Positions 25,360 to 32,817 of a stretch of DNA of 44,765 bases are shown one piece after another. Each line of letters begins with the position of its first letter. The stretch's first letter is position 1. Origin of the DNA: an uncultured Mycoplasmatota bacterium (lineage in GTDB: Bacteria > Bacillota_I > Bacilli_A > RF39 > UBA660); contig CAMMYS010000009.1 in the NCBI GenBank assembly GCA_946528555.1, positions 1 through 44,765 on the forward strand. The letters run 5' to 3'. A program made the position numbers and the translations under genes. The notes beneath the pieces were generated by a model. The model worked only from the letters and a program-made list of their open reading frames with translations, did not search any database and was not told the origin of the DNA.

Positions 25360-27102
25360 TTATTTTTTTCTAGTTAATTTTAATTCTCTATTATATTCTG
25401 AACTCATTAATGATAATTCTTCTGCTCTTTGATTGAAATAATGTATTAATAAATCATGATGTTCAGGTGAAAAATTAAAGTGTATATCTCCTAATTTAAA
25501 GTGATGATATAATCTTTGATTATAAGAATCAGGATATCTTCTTCCTGGAGCAGTTGCTTGACAATAAACAGGTGTGTTTAGACCTGTATGTCTTCTTGGA
25601 ATAGTTGAATATTGGCTTTCTAAATATATTTCACTTATTAATTCTTTAGTAGCTTTATTTACTTCAATACCTTCTTGTTCAATTAAGTAACTAATGTATT
25701 CTTGATCTTGTATTCTAAATGTAAAAGGAAAACCTTCTTCTTTAGCTTCATTACCCATTAATATATTATATAAAATCATACTTTCTCTAACTATAGCGTC
25801 ACTTTTCGTAGCTCTAAGCATTTCTTTAGAAGAAAGGTTTTTAATATTCCAATATTTTAATCTATCTGAATTTTTACTTTCTAATGCTTTAGCTAATTTA
25901 TACATATCACGAAGAGTTTTTCCATCTTCATCAATTATTCTATTATCTAATATAGAATCACATTGACTATATGTTAAATTGCTAGCTATTCTTTGAACTG
26001 TAGGCATAAAATAATAATCTTGAACTTCTCCATATTCATTTATAACTACATATAGTGATAATAAATTTCTATATTCTCCTTCATTTAATGATAATTGATC
26101 TTCAACACCTCTATGGTATAGTTGTGTTCTTTTTCCACCTGACATATATTTGCATTCAAAGTTGTGAAGTGCATAATTATCTAAATCTGAGCCAGGCTTT
26201 ATTATTGAAGGAATATCTATTATATGTACACCATATATATATAAATTACCATCTCTTCTTATACTTAAAGCATCATCTCTAATATATGTGGATACACTAT
26301 CAATAGTTATAAGTTTATCATCATCATAGTAGCCACTTTTAGGAACATAAATCTTAGAATATGGCAAATCTTCAGTTATTTCATACTTATCTAATATTTG
26401 TTCAGGTGTTAATGATCTTCTAACTCCTAAAATAATCATATATATTTCATTTCCATGTGGATTACTAGGATCACAATGTTTATTTAATAAATCTACATAT
26501 TTCTTTCTATCTATTTTAGATGTATAAAAAATTTTTAATAAAGTAATATAGTAAAAAATATCTCTATCATCATTATCTATAGCCTGCATAGATAAATTAA
26601 ATATATGATCAAATAATTCATTATTATTACTTAAAATAGCAGCTTTATTAGCACCAATTATTTTTTTAATGATATTTACATCTTCTTTTCTATCTATTAA
26701 AGATTTTATTAATATTACTAAATCAGATGTATCAATCATCTTAGCAATAACTATTTCATCTAATCTATTAGCAGTGTCTAAAAGATATTGATCTAAATAT
26801 TTATTTGATAATGCATATAAAGATTCTCTATATTTTTTTATTCTTTCTTTATTTATTTCTATTTCTTTTTTATTAAAATTTGTTTTTTCACATAAAAATG
26901 ATATTAAGTCCACTATTTTAGACATAATATCATTATATTTATTATCTTCATTAGTTCTGGCTATATAATAACCAAGTAGTTTAAATGCTTTAGCAATAAG
27001 TTTTTTTTCAGTATAATTAGTAGATATTAAAAGATTATCAATGTTTTCTTGACTAAAGTCTCCATTTTTTACAAAATCATCAAATATCTTTGTTGTATCC
27101 AT
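25360..27102 (-). CDS. RNB-domain (RNase II/R-like) protein with altered active site
   Basis: 580 residues. The middle and C-terminal parts match the RNB exoribonuclease fold in order: TIDSVSTYIRDDALSI (266-281), YGVHIIDIPSIIKPGSDLD (290-308), LSLNEGEYRNLLSL, a NLTYSQCDSILD segment (375-386), IVRESMILYNILMG (437-450) and TAPGRRYPDSYNQRL (517-531). Of the four metal-binding Asp of RNase II, three are kept (268, 276, 277); the one equivalent to E. coli Asp207 is Ile274. The usual N-terminal cold-shock domains and C-terminal S1 domain are missing; the first 235 residues look all-helical and unrelated. ATG with AAGAGG upstream. It leads comEB by 36 bases. Active enzyme or RNA-binding pseudoenzyme is open. 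Confidence 0.82.
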   Translation of the reverse strand: MDTTKIFDDFVKNGDFSQENIDNLLISTNYTEKKLIAKAFKLLGYYIARTNEDNKYNDIMSKIVDLISFLCEKTNFNKKEIEINKERIKKYRESLYALSNKYLDQYLLDTANRLDEIVIAKMIDTSDLVILIKSLIDRKEDVNIIKKIIGANKAAILSNNNELFDHIFNLSMQAIDNDDRDIFYYITLLKIFYTSKIDRKKYVDLLNKHCDPSNPHGNEIYMIILGVRRSLTPEQILDKYEITEDLPYSKIYVPKSGYYDDDKLITIDSVSTYIRDDALSIRRDGNLYIYGVHIIDIPSIIKPGSDLDNYALHNFECKYMSGGKRTQLYHRGVEDQLSLNEGEYRNLLSLYVVINEYGEVQDYYFMPTVQRIASNLTYSQCDSILDNRIIDEDGKTLRDMYKLAKALESKNSDRLKYWNIKNLSSKEMLRATKSDAIVRESMILYNILMGNEAKEEGFPFTFRIQDQEYISYLIEQEGIEVNKATKELISEIYLESQYSTIPRRHTGLNTPVYCQATAPGRRYPDSYNQRLYHHFKLGDIHFNFSPEHHDLLIHYFNQRAEELSLMSSEYNRELKLTRKK

Positions 27103-27121
27103 ATAATGCCTCTTCCCATCT

Positions 27122-27150
27122 ATAATATCAAATATATTTTATAATAACAA
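27122..27150 (-). promoter_or_regulatory. Promoter of the RNB gene-comEB unit
   Basis: On the minus strand TTGTTA, 17-bp spacer, TATTAT; back-to-back with the plus-strand promoter at 27158. Confidence 0.55.
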
Positions 27151-27157
27151 GAAATTA

Positions 27158-27166
27158 TGCTATAAT
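27158..27166 (+). promoter_or_regulatory. Extended -10 promoter of the four-helix membrane protein gene
   Basis: TGC followed by TATAAT, 17 bases before the ATG at 27184; weak TTTATA as -35 at 27138. Confidence 0.5.
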
Positions 27167-27183
27167 TTAGTTAAGGAGATTGT

Positions 27184-27609
27184 ATGTATAAATATAAGAA
27201 ATTATCAATTAATATAATTACATGTATATTTATAGTACTAACACTTGTTGAACTATTTATATATATGTTTAGTAAAAACAACTTGTTTGGAATATATTAT
27301 TTGTTTTCAAACTTATTTATAGTATTTTTGCTTGTTCCAATTTCATATAATTATAATAAATATTTTTCAACTCAAAGATTGAGTAAATTAATAATAGTAC
27401 TTGTGCTATTGATATTTAATAGCTTTATATTGAATCTAATAGTGTTAAAAAATATGAGTTTCATAGATGCTTCTAGTACTTATATAGATAAGATCTTTGT
27501 TATAAAAAATGTAATAAAACCTATACTAGCCTTTGTAATACTGATATTTATATTACTTGAATTTAGGCTGGATAGATTATTAATAAAAAATAAAAAATCA
27601 CACAAATAA
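27184..27609 (+). CDS. Small four-helix membrane protein, unknown function
   Basis: 141 residues, not recognised. Four hydrophobic helices are predicted at about 9-30, 35-57, 66-90 and 110-127, with short basic ends (MYKYKK and KNKKSHK), so both ends are likely cytoplasmic. No motif of a known transporter or enzyme is visible. GGAG precedes the ATG by four bases. It is a monocistronic unit with its own promoter and terminator and is divergent from the RNB gene, forming the left edge of the envelope block. Confidence 0.7.
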   Translation: MYKYKKLSINIITCIFIVLTLVELFIYMFSKNNLFGIYYLFSNLFIVFLLVPISYNYNKYFSTQRLSKLIIVLVLLIFNSFILNLIVLKNMSFIDASSTYIDKIFVIKNVIKPILAFVILIFILLEFRLDRLLIKNKKSHK

Positions 27610-27638
27610 AGGAAAAACTTGACTTTTCCTTTATTTTT
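27604..27638 (+). terminator. Terminator after the four-helix protein gene
   Basis: Stem AAATAAAGGAAAA/TTTTCCTTTATTT followed by T and G; its loop also holds the TTGACT of the next promoter. Confidence 0.75.
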
Positions 27639-27647
27639 TGGTATAAT
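27619..27647 (+). promoter_or_regulatory. Distal promoter (P1) of the 27799 gene
   Basis: TTGACT in the terminator loop, 17-bp spacer, TATAAT. It would give a 5' leader of about 145 nt. Confidence 0.6.
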
Positions 27648-27692
27648 ATGTGCGAATTAATGAAGGGGTAGACAAATATATTGACAAACACT

Positions 27693-27757
27693 AAAACCTT
27701 TATTAATATATTTTCTACATGACGGATGATGAAAATATTTGACAAATACAAGGTTTT
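27693..27757 (+). other. Nested inverted repeats in the leader of the 27799 gene
   Basis: Outer arms AAAACCTT (27693-27700) and AAGGTTTT (27750-27757) enclose inner arms ATATTTTC (27708-27715) and GAAAATAT (27731-27738), leaving a 15-nt loop. In a P1 transcript this could fold into one interrupted hairpin; in DNA the right arms overlap the -35 region of promoter P2. Function unknown. Confidence 0.4.
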
Positions 27758-27767
27758 GTGCTATAAT
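27739..27767 (+). promoter_or_regulatory. Proximal promoter (P2) of the 27799 gene
   Basis: Perfect TTGACA, 17-bp spacer and TATAAT with extended TGC, the strongest promoter in the window by eye. A further TTGACA at 27681 has only a poor -10 (TAATAT). Confidence 0.8.
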
Positions 27768-27798
27768 ATAAAGCACATTTACGAAGGGGGTAAAATGT

Positions 27799-29253
27799 AT
27801 GAATGTTGAATTATATTTCGAATTAAAAAATAAGAAAAAAGAAATTAAAGCAAAAGATGATGCTTTATGTAAGGAGTATGAAGCTAATAAAAAATCTCTA
27901 ACTCATGATGAACAATTAGAAGTTAGTAGAAAGCATGAAGATTATAAAGCTGAATATGCTAAGTTAGCTGAAGAAATTAAAAAATATGAAAAGTTAGCTG
28001 ATTTATTTGAAAAAGGTGAAATTAGTGAATCTGATCTAATTGCATATGAAGATCAATTAGCTAACAAATATGGTTTTGTTTTTGTAGAAGAAAAACCAGT
28101 TGAAGTTAAAAATAAGAAGAAAGCTAAAAAAAGAACTGTTGCAACATTACTTGCAATATTAGGATTAGCTGGTTCATTTACAGCAGGAGCATTAATAGAA
28201 CACTTTAGACATGGAAAATGTGATGAAAAAGCATTAGAAGAAGCAAGTGTTAATGCTACTATAATAGAAACTGCACCAACTCCTACACCAGTATTAGAAA
28301 ATGCTGCAGGAGAAAGAGTAGTAATTGAAGAAAGTCCAGTAGAAGCTGCTATTGATGAAGTAGTTGCTGAAACTGTTGTAGAAACTCCAGTTGTTACACC
28401 AGAACCTACACCAGTAGCATTACCATTTGAAACTTATGGTCAATTCACTGATGTTAATAATGAAGAACAATTAAGAGCAAGAGCTACTTGGTATTACAAT
28501 ACTTATATAGCTGATCCAAATAAACCATCTCATGCAGGAGCAAACTTCTTCAGTATTGAAGAAATTATGGATGATATGAGAATGATCAATGGTGAATTTA
28601 TGCAAAATGCTGACGGATCAATTACTTATAATGATACAGATATGATCAATGTTGCTAATGATTTACATACAATAGCTAACTATGATTCATTTAAACAATA
28701 TGGAACTCAAATTTACTTTACTCCAATGGCACCATTATTTGAAGATGGTTCACTTGCACAAAAAGGAGCTATCGATTTAGATGTAGCTATGGAAAAAGTA
28801 GTAGCAGCAATTAGAGCTAACGATGATGAAGCATTCTTAGCAGCTGCTAAAGAATGGGGAACAATTGTAATCAATATGTTCAATTATGTAGATTTTACAG
28901 GCGAATATGTTAATATTTATCAAGTTGAATATCCAACATCATTTGCTTTATATCATGCAATGAGTGCTAAATATGCATCAACTATATTAGAATACTCAGA
29001 AGCACATCATTTAAATGTATGTATAGATTATTGTACAGATTATGAAACTGGTGAAATGCACCAAGCTCCATTATCTGAAATAATGTATACAATCAATGAA
29101 ATTCCACAAGATGCTGTAGCAGTAAGAAGTGGACACCAAGCTGAATACGAAGCTAACAACTTATCTTTACCAGAAATCTTATTCGTTGGTGCAAAAGATT
29201 ACTTTAATAGTAAATACGATATGGAACATGGATGTTCTTTAACACTAAAATAA
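27799..29253 (+). CDS. Membrane-anchored exported protein with N-terminal coiled coil, unknown
   Basis: 484 residues, no family recognised. Architecture: charged helical/coiled-coil cytoplasmic part (1-110), one transmembrane helix (about 113-133) after KNKKKAKKR, an acidic Pro/Thr/Val linker (about 150-210, with TPTP repeats) and a C-terminal extracytoplasmic domain of about 270 residues rich in Ala/Asp/Tyr with three cysteines (two in NVCIDYC, one near the end). The gene has more G+C-rich codons than its neighbours, a strong Shine-Dalgarno (GAAGGGGG) and a consensus promoter, so it is probably abundant. The ATG at 27795 is out of frame. It is followed 21 bases later by the Cys-rich repeat protein gene. 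Confidence 0.75.
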   Translation: MNVELYFELKNKKKEIKAKDDALCKEYEANKKSLTHDEQLEVSRKHEDYKAEYAKLAEEIKKYEKLADLFEKGEISESDLIAYEDQLANKYGFVFVEEKPVEVKNKKKAKKRTVATLLAILGLAGSFTAGALIEHFRHGKCDEKALEEASVNATIIETAPTPTPVLENAAGERVVIEESPVEAAIDEVVAETVVETPVVTPEPTPVALPFETYGQFTDVNNEEQLRARATWYYNTYIADPNKPSHAGANFFSIEEIMDDMRMINGEFMQNADGSITYNDTDMINVANDLHTIANYDSFKQYGTQIYFTPMAPLFEDGSLAQKGAIDLDVAMEKVVAAIRANDDEAFLAAAKEWGTIVINMFNYVDFTGEYVNIYQVEYPTSFALYHAMSAKYASTILEYSEAHHLNVCIDYCTDYETGEMHQAPLSEIMYTINEIPQDAVAVRSGHQAEYEANNLSLPEILFVGAKDYFNSKYDMEHGCSLTLK

Positions 29254-29274
29254 AAATTTAAGGGGGTTTTGATT

Positions 29275-30939
29275 ATGTATAGTAATGATAATAAAAACGG
29301 ATTTAGTATTTTAGATTTAATCGTTAAAATTATATTTGCTGGTCTATTTATTTTCATTCTAGTATGGTTATTTAATAAGAAAGTTCCAAATATGAAACCT
29401 TTCTATAGTAACGTATTTAGAGAAAATATTAGATATATGCAAGAAGCTGGTGAAAGTTATTTCACTGACGAAAAGATGCCTACTGAAGTAGGACAAGAAA
29501 TTAAAATATCATTAGGTGAAATGATTGAGAAAAAATTAATTATTCCATTTATTGATGAAGATGGTAATGAATGTAATAATGACGAATCTTACGTTGGTAT
29601 TACAAAATTAGATGAAGGTTATGAATTAAAAACTAACCTAGTATGTCCTAAAGAAAATAACTATACAGTTAAATTATTAGGATGTCATACATACTGCTTA
29701 AATGGTGTATGTAGACCAGAAAAAGAAGAAGAAAAAGAAGAAAAAGTTTGTACAACTACAAAAGTTAAACAATATCAATATAAGAAATTAGTTACAAGCA
29801 CTAAATCAACATATAGTTGTGCTAGTGGTTATACACTAAAAGGTAAATATTGTTATAAATCAGTATTAGTTGATTCTAAACCAGCTGAAAGTATTCCAGC
29901 AGGACAAAGAATTGATGTTCAAGATGCTATTGCTGTAACAACACCAGGATCAAGAATAGAATTAACACCAATTGTTAAAACTGATACTCAAACAGCAAAT
30001 TATAATAAAATAACATTAGAAACAAATAAAACAACAGGAACTCAAACAGCAAGTTATAATAAAGTTCCATTAGAAACTAAGAAAACAACTACACCAGATA
30101 CAACAAGACAAGAAGCATATAGTTGTACTAAGACTGAAAGAAGATGTTCAACAACATATCAATCTTATAGTTATTCTTGTAACTGTACATCATCTGTAGG
30201 TCCTACAGGTAAAACTATTACATCTTGTAGTACATGTTATGGTTCAACACCAGTTGAAAGTTGTAGTAATGTATCTGTACCAAGTACATGTTATAGAACT
30301 GTAACTGTTCCTGGAAGTACTACATATAGTTGCCCATCAGATGCTACTATCAAAGAAGGATCTGGAGCAAGCTTAAAATGTTATAAAACAAGTTGTCCAA
30401 GTGGATATACAATGAGTGGTAGTGGTACTAGTACAAAATGTACTAAGACTGATACAACTTATAGTTGTCCATCAGATGCTACTATTAAAGAAGGATCAGG
30501 GGCAAGCTTAAAATGTTATAAAACAAGTTGTCCAAGCGGATATACAATGAGTGGTAGTGGTATTAATACAAAATGTACTAAGACTACAAAAACTTATAGT
30601 TGTCCAGCTGAAGCTAATGTTAAAGAAGGATCTGGAGAAAGCTTAAAATGTTATAAAGCTACAGAAGGAAGTTACTATTATAAGTGTGCTGATTCTTCAT
30701 ATAAATTAGAAGGAAACAAATGTAAGAAAACTATAACTGATTCTACATTAGGTTGTCCATCAGATTATACTTTAGAAGGAAAAATGTGTAATAAATATTC
30801 TACAGAAGAAAAGAAAGCTACTGAAGAAAAAGTTACAACTAATAAGTATAAATATACATGGAGTGCTAAGACATCATTAAAAGGATGGACTAGAACTGGT
30901 AAAACTAGAACAGTTAAGGGTAAAAAAGTTTGTAAATAA
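29275..30939 (+). CDS. Cysteine-rich repeat surface protein with pilin-like N-terminus
   Basis: 554 residues. The N-terminus KNG-FSILDLIVKII followed by a hydrophobic helix (to about 33) resembles class III/type IV prepilins (G-F-S/T-L with an acidic residue at mature position 5, here Asp). A globular part (about 45-125) with LGEMIEKKLIIPFIDEDG follows. The remainder is Thr/Ser/Lys-rich with about 30 cysteines and internal repeats: an 18-residue unit (TQTA-YNK) twice and a 45-residue unit (YSCPSDATIKEGSG...) two and a half times. The ATG at 29275 has AGGGGGT eight bases upstream. No prepilin peptidase or pilus ATPase lies in the window, so the pilin idea is inference; a plain signal anchor is the alternative. 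Confidence 0.7.
   Translation: MYSNDNKNGFSILDLIVKIIFAGLFIFILVWLFNKKVPNMKPFYSNVFRENIRYMQEAGESYFTDEKMPTEVGQEIKISLGEMIEKKLIIPFIDEDGNECNNDESYVGITKLDEGYELKTNLVCPKENNYTVKLLGCHTYCLNGVCRPEKEEEKEEKVCTTTKVKQYQYKKLVTSTKSTYSCASGYTLKGKYCYKSVLVDSKPAESIPAGQRIDVQDAIAVTTPGSRIELTPIVKTDTQTANYNKITLETNKTTGTQTASYNKVPLETKKTTTPDTTRQEAYSCTKTERRCSTTYQSYSYSCNCTSSVGPTGKTITSCSTCYGSTPVESCSNVSVPSTCYRTVTVPGSTTYSCPSDATIKEGSGASLKCYKTSCPSGYTMSGSGTSTKCTKTDTTYSCPSDATIKEGSGASLKCYKTSCPSGYTMSGSGINTKCTKTTKTYSCPAEANVKEGSGESLKCYKATEGSYYYKCADSSYKLEGNKCKKTITDSTLGCPSDYTLEGKMCNKYSTEEKKATEEKVTTNKYKYTWSAKTSLKGWTRTGKTRTVKGKKVCK
30325..30660 (+). repeat. 135-bp tandem repeat inside the Cys-rich gene
   Basis: Two near-identical 135-bp units (30325-30459, 30460-30594) and a diverged half unit (30595 to about 30660), encoding 45-residue Cys-rich repeats. 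Most differences are synonymous or near the unit end, suggesting a recent duplication. Confidence 0.88.
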
Positions 30940-30941
30940 TT

Positions 30942-30967
30942 AAAAAGAGATTGTAAAATCTCTTTTT
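30942..30967 (+). terminator. Terminator after the Cys-rich gene
   Basis: Stem AAAAAGAGATT/AATCTCTTTTT with a four-base loop and trailing T. Confidence 0.8.
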
Positions 30968-30969
30968 TC

Positions 30970-30998
30970 TTGCCATTTTTTCCTAATATGAGTAAAAT
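30970..30998 (+). promoter_or_regulatory. Promoter of the thioredoxin-like gene
   Basis: TTGCCA, 17-bp spacer, TAAAAT, 17 bases before the ATG. Confidence 0.5.
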
Positions 30999-31015
30999 AT
31001 TAATAGAGGTGAATT

Positions 31016-31603
31016 ATGGCAACAAAAAAGAATGTAAAGAGCACTAAAAAGACTACAAGTGTAACAAAGAAAAAAGTAGAAGAGGTTGAAAAAATAGAAG
31101 ATGATTTTGAAGAAGAAGTTGAAGAAAAACCTTCTAAAAAATCTAAAGAAAAAGATACATTAAATATTAAAGGAATCTTAATAGTAATTGTATGTATAGC
31201 TGCTTTTGTAGGAATATCATTCTTATTACCAAATGGTAAAAAAGAAGAATCTGGTAATGAAACAACAACAGAATACAAAGTATCTGATTGGTCAAAAGAT
31301 GTTAAGGATAAAACAGTAGTTACAATCCTAGCATCAACAACTTGTCCACATTGCCAAGCTTATAAGCCAGTTATAACTAAATTAGCTAAAGATAATAATT
31401 TTGTTCTATATTTCTTTGAATTAGACGCTTTAACAAAAGATGAACAAAATGTTTTAACATCTACATTTGAATTACCAAATTTTGTTGGTTCAGTACCATA
31501 TACATTCATTGTTAAGAATGGAAAAGTTGCAACTGATACAACAGGTTTCTCAACTGAAGATGATACAGTTAAATTCTTAAAAGCAAGCGGTATTATTAAA
31601 TAA
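31016..31603 (+). CDS. Membrane-anchored thioredoxin-fold oxidoreductase (CPHC)
   Basis: 195 residues. A Lys/Glu-rich low-complexity cytoplasmic tail (1-50), one transmembrane helix (about 53-71) and an extracytoplasmic thioredoxin domain with Cys110-Pro-His-Cys113 in ASTTCPHCQAYKPVI and the cis-proline region GSVPYTFIVKNGKV. CPHC is the active-site sequence of DsbA, an oxidant, rather than CGPC of thioredoxin. The gene follows the exported protein with about 30 cysteines, so it plausibly forms or shuffles its disulfides (inference). Shine-Dalgarno AGAGGTG five bases before the ATG; own promoter and terminator. Confidence 0.85.
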   Translation: MATKKNVKSTKKTTSVTKKKVEEVEKIEDDFEEEVEEKPSKKSKEKDTLNIKGILIVIVCIAAFVGISFLLPNGKKEESGNETTTEYKVSDWSKDVKDKTVVTILASTTCPHCQAYKPVITKLAKDNNFVLYFFELDALTKDEQNVLTSTFELPNFVGSVPYTFIVKNGKVATDTTGFSTEDDTVKFLKASGIIK

Positions 31604-31629
31604 AAACTAGGAAACTAGTTTTTTATTTT
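31602..31629 (+). terminator. Terminator after the thioredoxin-like gene
   Basis: Stem AAAAACTAG/CTAGTTTTT with a GAAA loop, then T-rich sequence. Confidence 0.8.
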
Positions 31630-31638
31630 TTTATATTG

Positions 31639-31644
31639 TATAAT
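31639..31644 (+). promoter_or_regulatory. -10 element adjacent to an ATG (possible leaderless start)
   Basis: TATAAT ends six bases before the ATG at 31651, so transcription would begin at or near the start codon. No convincing -35 is present. Confidence 0.45.
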
Positions 31645-31650
31645 AATTAT

Positions 31651-32751
31651 ATGAACAAGAAATTAATTATATCAATTTTAATATGTATATTATTGATTCT
31701 TTGTAAGTATTATTTTTCTAATTATTCAATAGAGTACGAAGTTGGTAATTATAAAATAAAAGAAAATTATTCAAAGAAACGTTTTTATTATGAAATACAA
31801 GATGGAAATTATACATATAATTTCGATTATTATAAAAATAGAAGTCTTTCTAAAAAACAAATTAGAAAGATTGAAGATATTATCTCAGATGGATTAAAAT
31901 GTATTACTTTTAAAATAAAAGATGTTGACACTTATCCTCTATGTTATGAAAATGGAACATATACTGATTATAGTATTATAGAAAATGAATTATTAGATCA
32001 ATATAAAAGTGAAAAAATTATTATTGATAAAAAAGAAAAAGATTTTTCATTTAATAATAATTTAAATAATGATGAATATATTGCTTTATGGAACTATAAG
32101 GGATATATTTTGATGCATGGAAAAGAATATAAAAATATAGATATATTTGATAAAGATAGATATGATAATTCTTTATCTTATCTATACGGAAATACCATAT
32201 TTATGGCAGATTATAATTCTGAGTATGAATATAAAAAAATATATACTTTTAATTTATTAAATGAAGATATTAAAGAATATGATTTAGAATATACTATTGA
32301 TTTTGATTCATATTTTGTAGGATCAGTTAATAAAAATATTTATATTTTTGATAATAAAAATTCTATTTTATATGAATTAAATACAAAAAATATGAAAATG
32401 AAGATTAAATGTAATAATGAAACAGGATTTGTCAAATATGAAAATGGTGAGTTTGTTTCTTGTAGTAAAGTTGAATATAAAGTAGATAAAATTAAATTTG
32501 ATAAAAATGATTCTATTTATAATTATTCAAAGAAAGATGGTTTGACATACAAAACAATTTCAAATAGTAAGATAAAAGAGTTAATAAATAGAGAAGAGAT
32601 TAATATAGTTAGTGAATATAAAAATGAAATATATTATTATTTGAGAGAAAAATTTTATAAGTACACACCTAATAATGGTAGTGAAGAGATATTCTATAAT
32701 TATGAATTAAATTTTAATGATTCAAATACTATTTTTGTATATCATAAATAG
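31651..32751 (+). CDS. Membrane-anchored extracytoplasmic protein, unknown function
   Basis: 366 residues, not recognised. One N-terminal hydrophobic helix (about 4-23) after MNKK, then a Tyr/Asn/Lys/Asp-rich exported region predicted to be mostly beta strands; short repeated patterns such as NNDEYIALWNYKGYIL, LYGNTIFMAD and GSVNKNIYIFDN look like blades of a beta-propeller, but this is a visual guess. I use the ATG at 31651; an in-frame TTG at 31636 overlaps the -10 element. No Shine-Dalgarno is visible, consistent with a leaderless mRNA. Flanked by terminators on both sides, so monocistronic. Confidence 0.65.
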   Translation: MNKKLIISILICILLILCKYYFSNYSIEYEVGNYKIKENYSKKRFYYEIQDGNYTYNFDYYKNRSLSKKQIRKIEDIISDGLKCITFKIKDVDTYPLCYENGTYTDYSIIENELLDQYKSEKIIIDKKEKDFSFNNNLNNDEYIALWNYKGYILMHGKEYKNIDIFDKDRYDNSLSYLYGNTIFMADYNSEYEYKKIYTFNLLNEDIKEYDLEYTIDFDSYFVGSVNKNIYIFDNKNSILYELNTKNMKMKIKCNNETGFVKYENGEFVSCSKVEYKVDKIKFDKNDSIYNYSKKDGLTYKTISNSKIKELINREEINIVSEYKNEIYYYLREKFYKYTPNNGSEEIFYNYELNFNDSNTIFVYHK

Positions 32752-32776
32752 ACTAGTTAATACTAGTCTTTTTTTT
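32750..32776 (+). terminator. Terminator after the 31651 gene
   Basis: Stem AGACTAGT/ACTAGTCT, four-base loop, then a run of eight or more T. Confidence 0.85.
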
Positions 32777-32783
32777 AATCACG

Positions 32784-32792
32784 TGTTATAAT
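32784..32792 (+). promoter_or_regulatory. Extended -10 promoter of the 32818 gene
   Basis: TGT followed by TATAAT, 26 bases before the GTG start; no clear -35. Confidence 0.45.
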
Positions 32793-32817
32793 TAATGCAT
32801 AATAGGAGTTGGTTAAG

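Noticed and set aside
24835..27102. Horizontally acquired island for the minus-strand pair
   Set aside because: Base and codon use look like the neighbours and no integrase, IS element or direct repeat borders it.
27681..27722. 13-codon TTG-initiated leader peptide behind the GAAGGGG motif at 27663
   Set aside because: Spacing is long, the start is TTG and it coincides with a TTGACA element; not enough to call a gene.
27726..27809. 27-residue ORF overlapping the start of the 27799 gene
   Set aside because: Poor ribosome-binding site, and it runs through promoter P2 and the Shine-Dalgarno of the main gene; probably chance.
32780..32785. CACGTG as a further parS site
   Set aside because: Only the central hexamer matches; the flanks needed for the 16-bp parS are absent.
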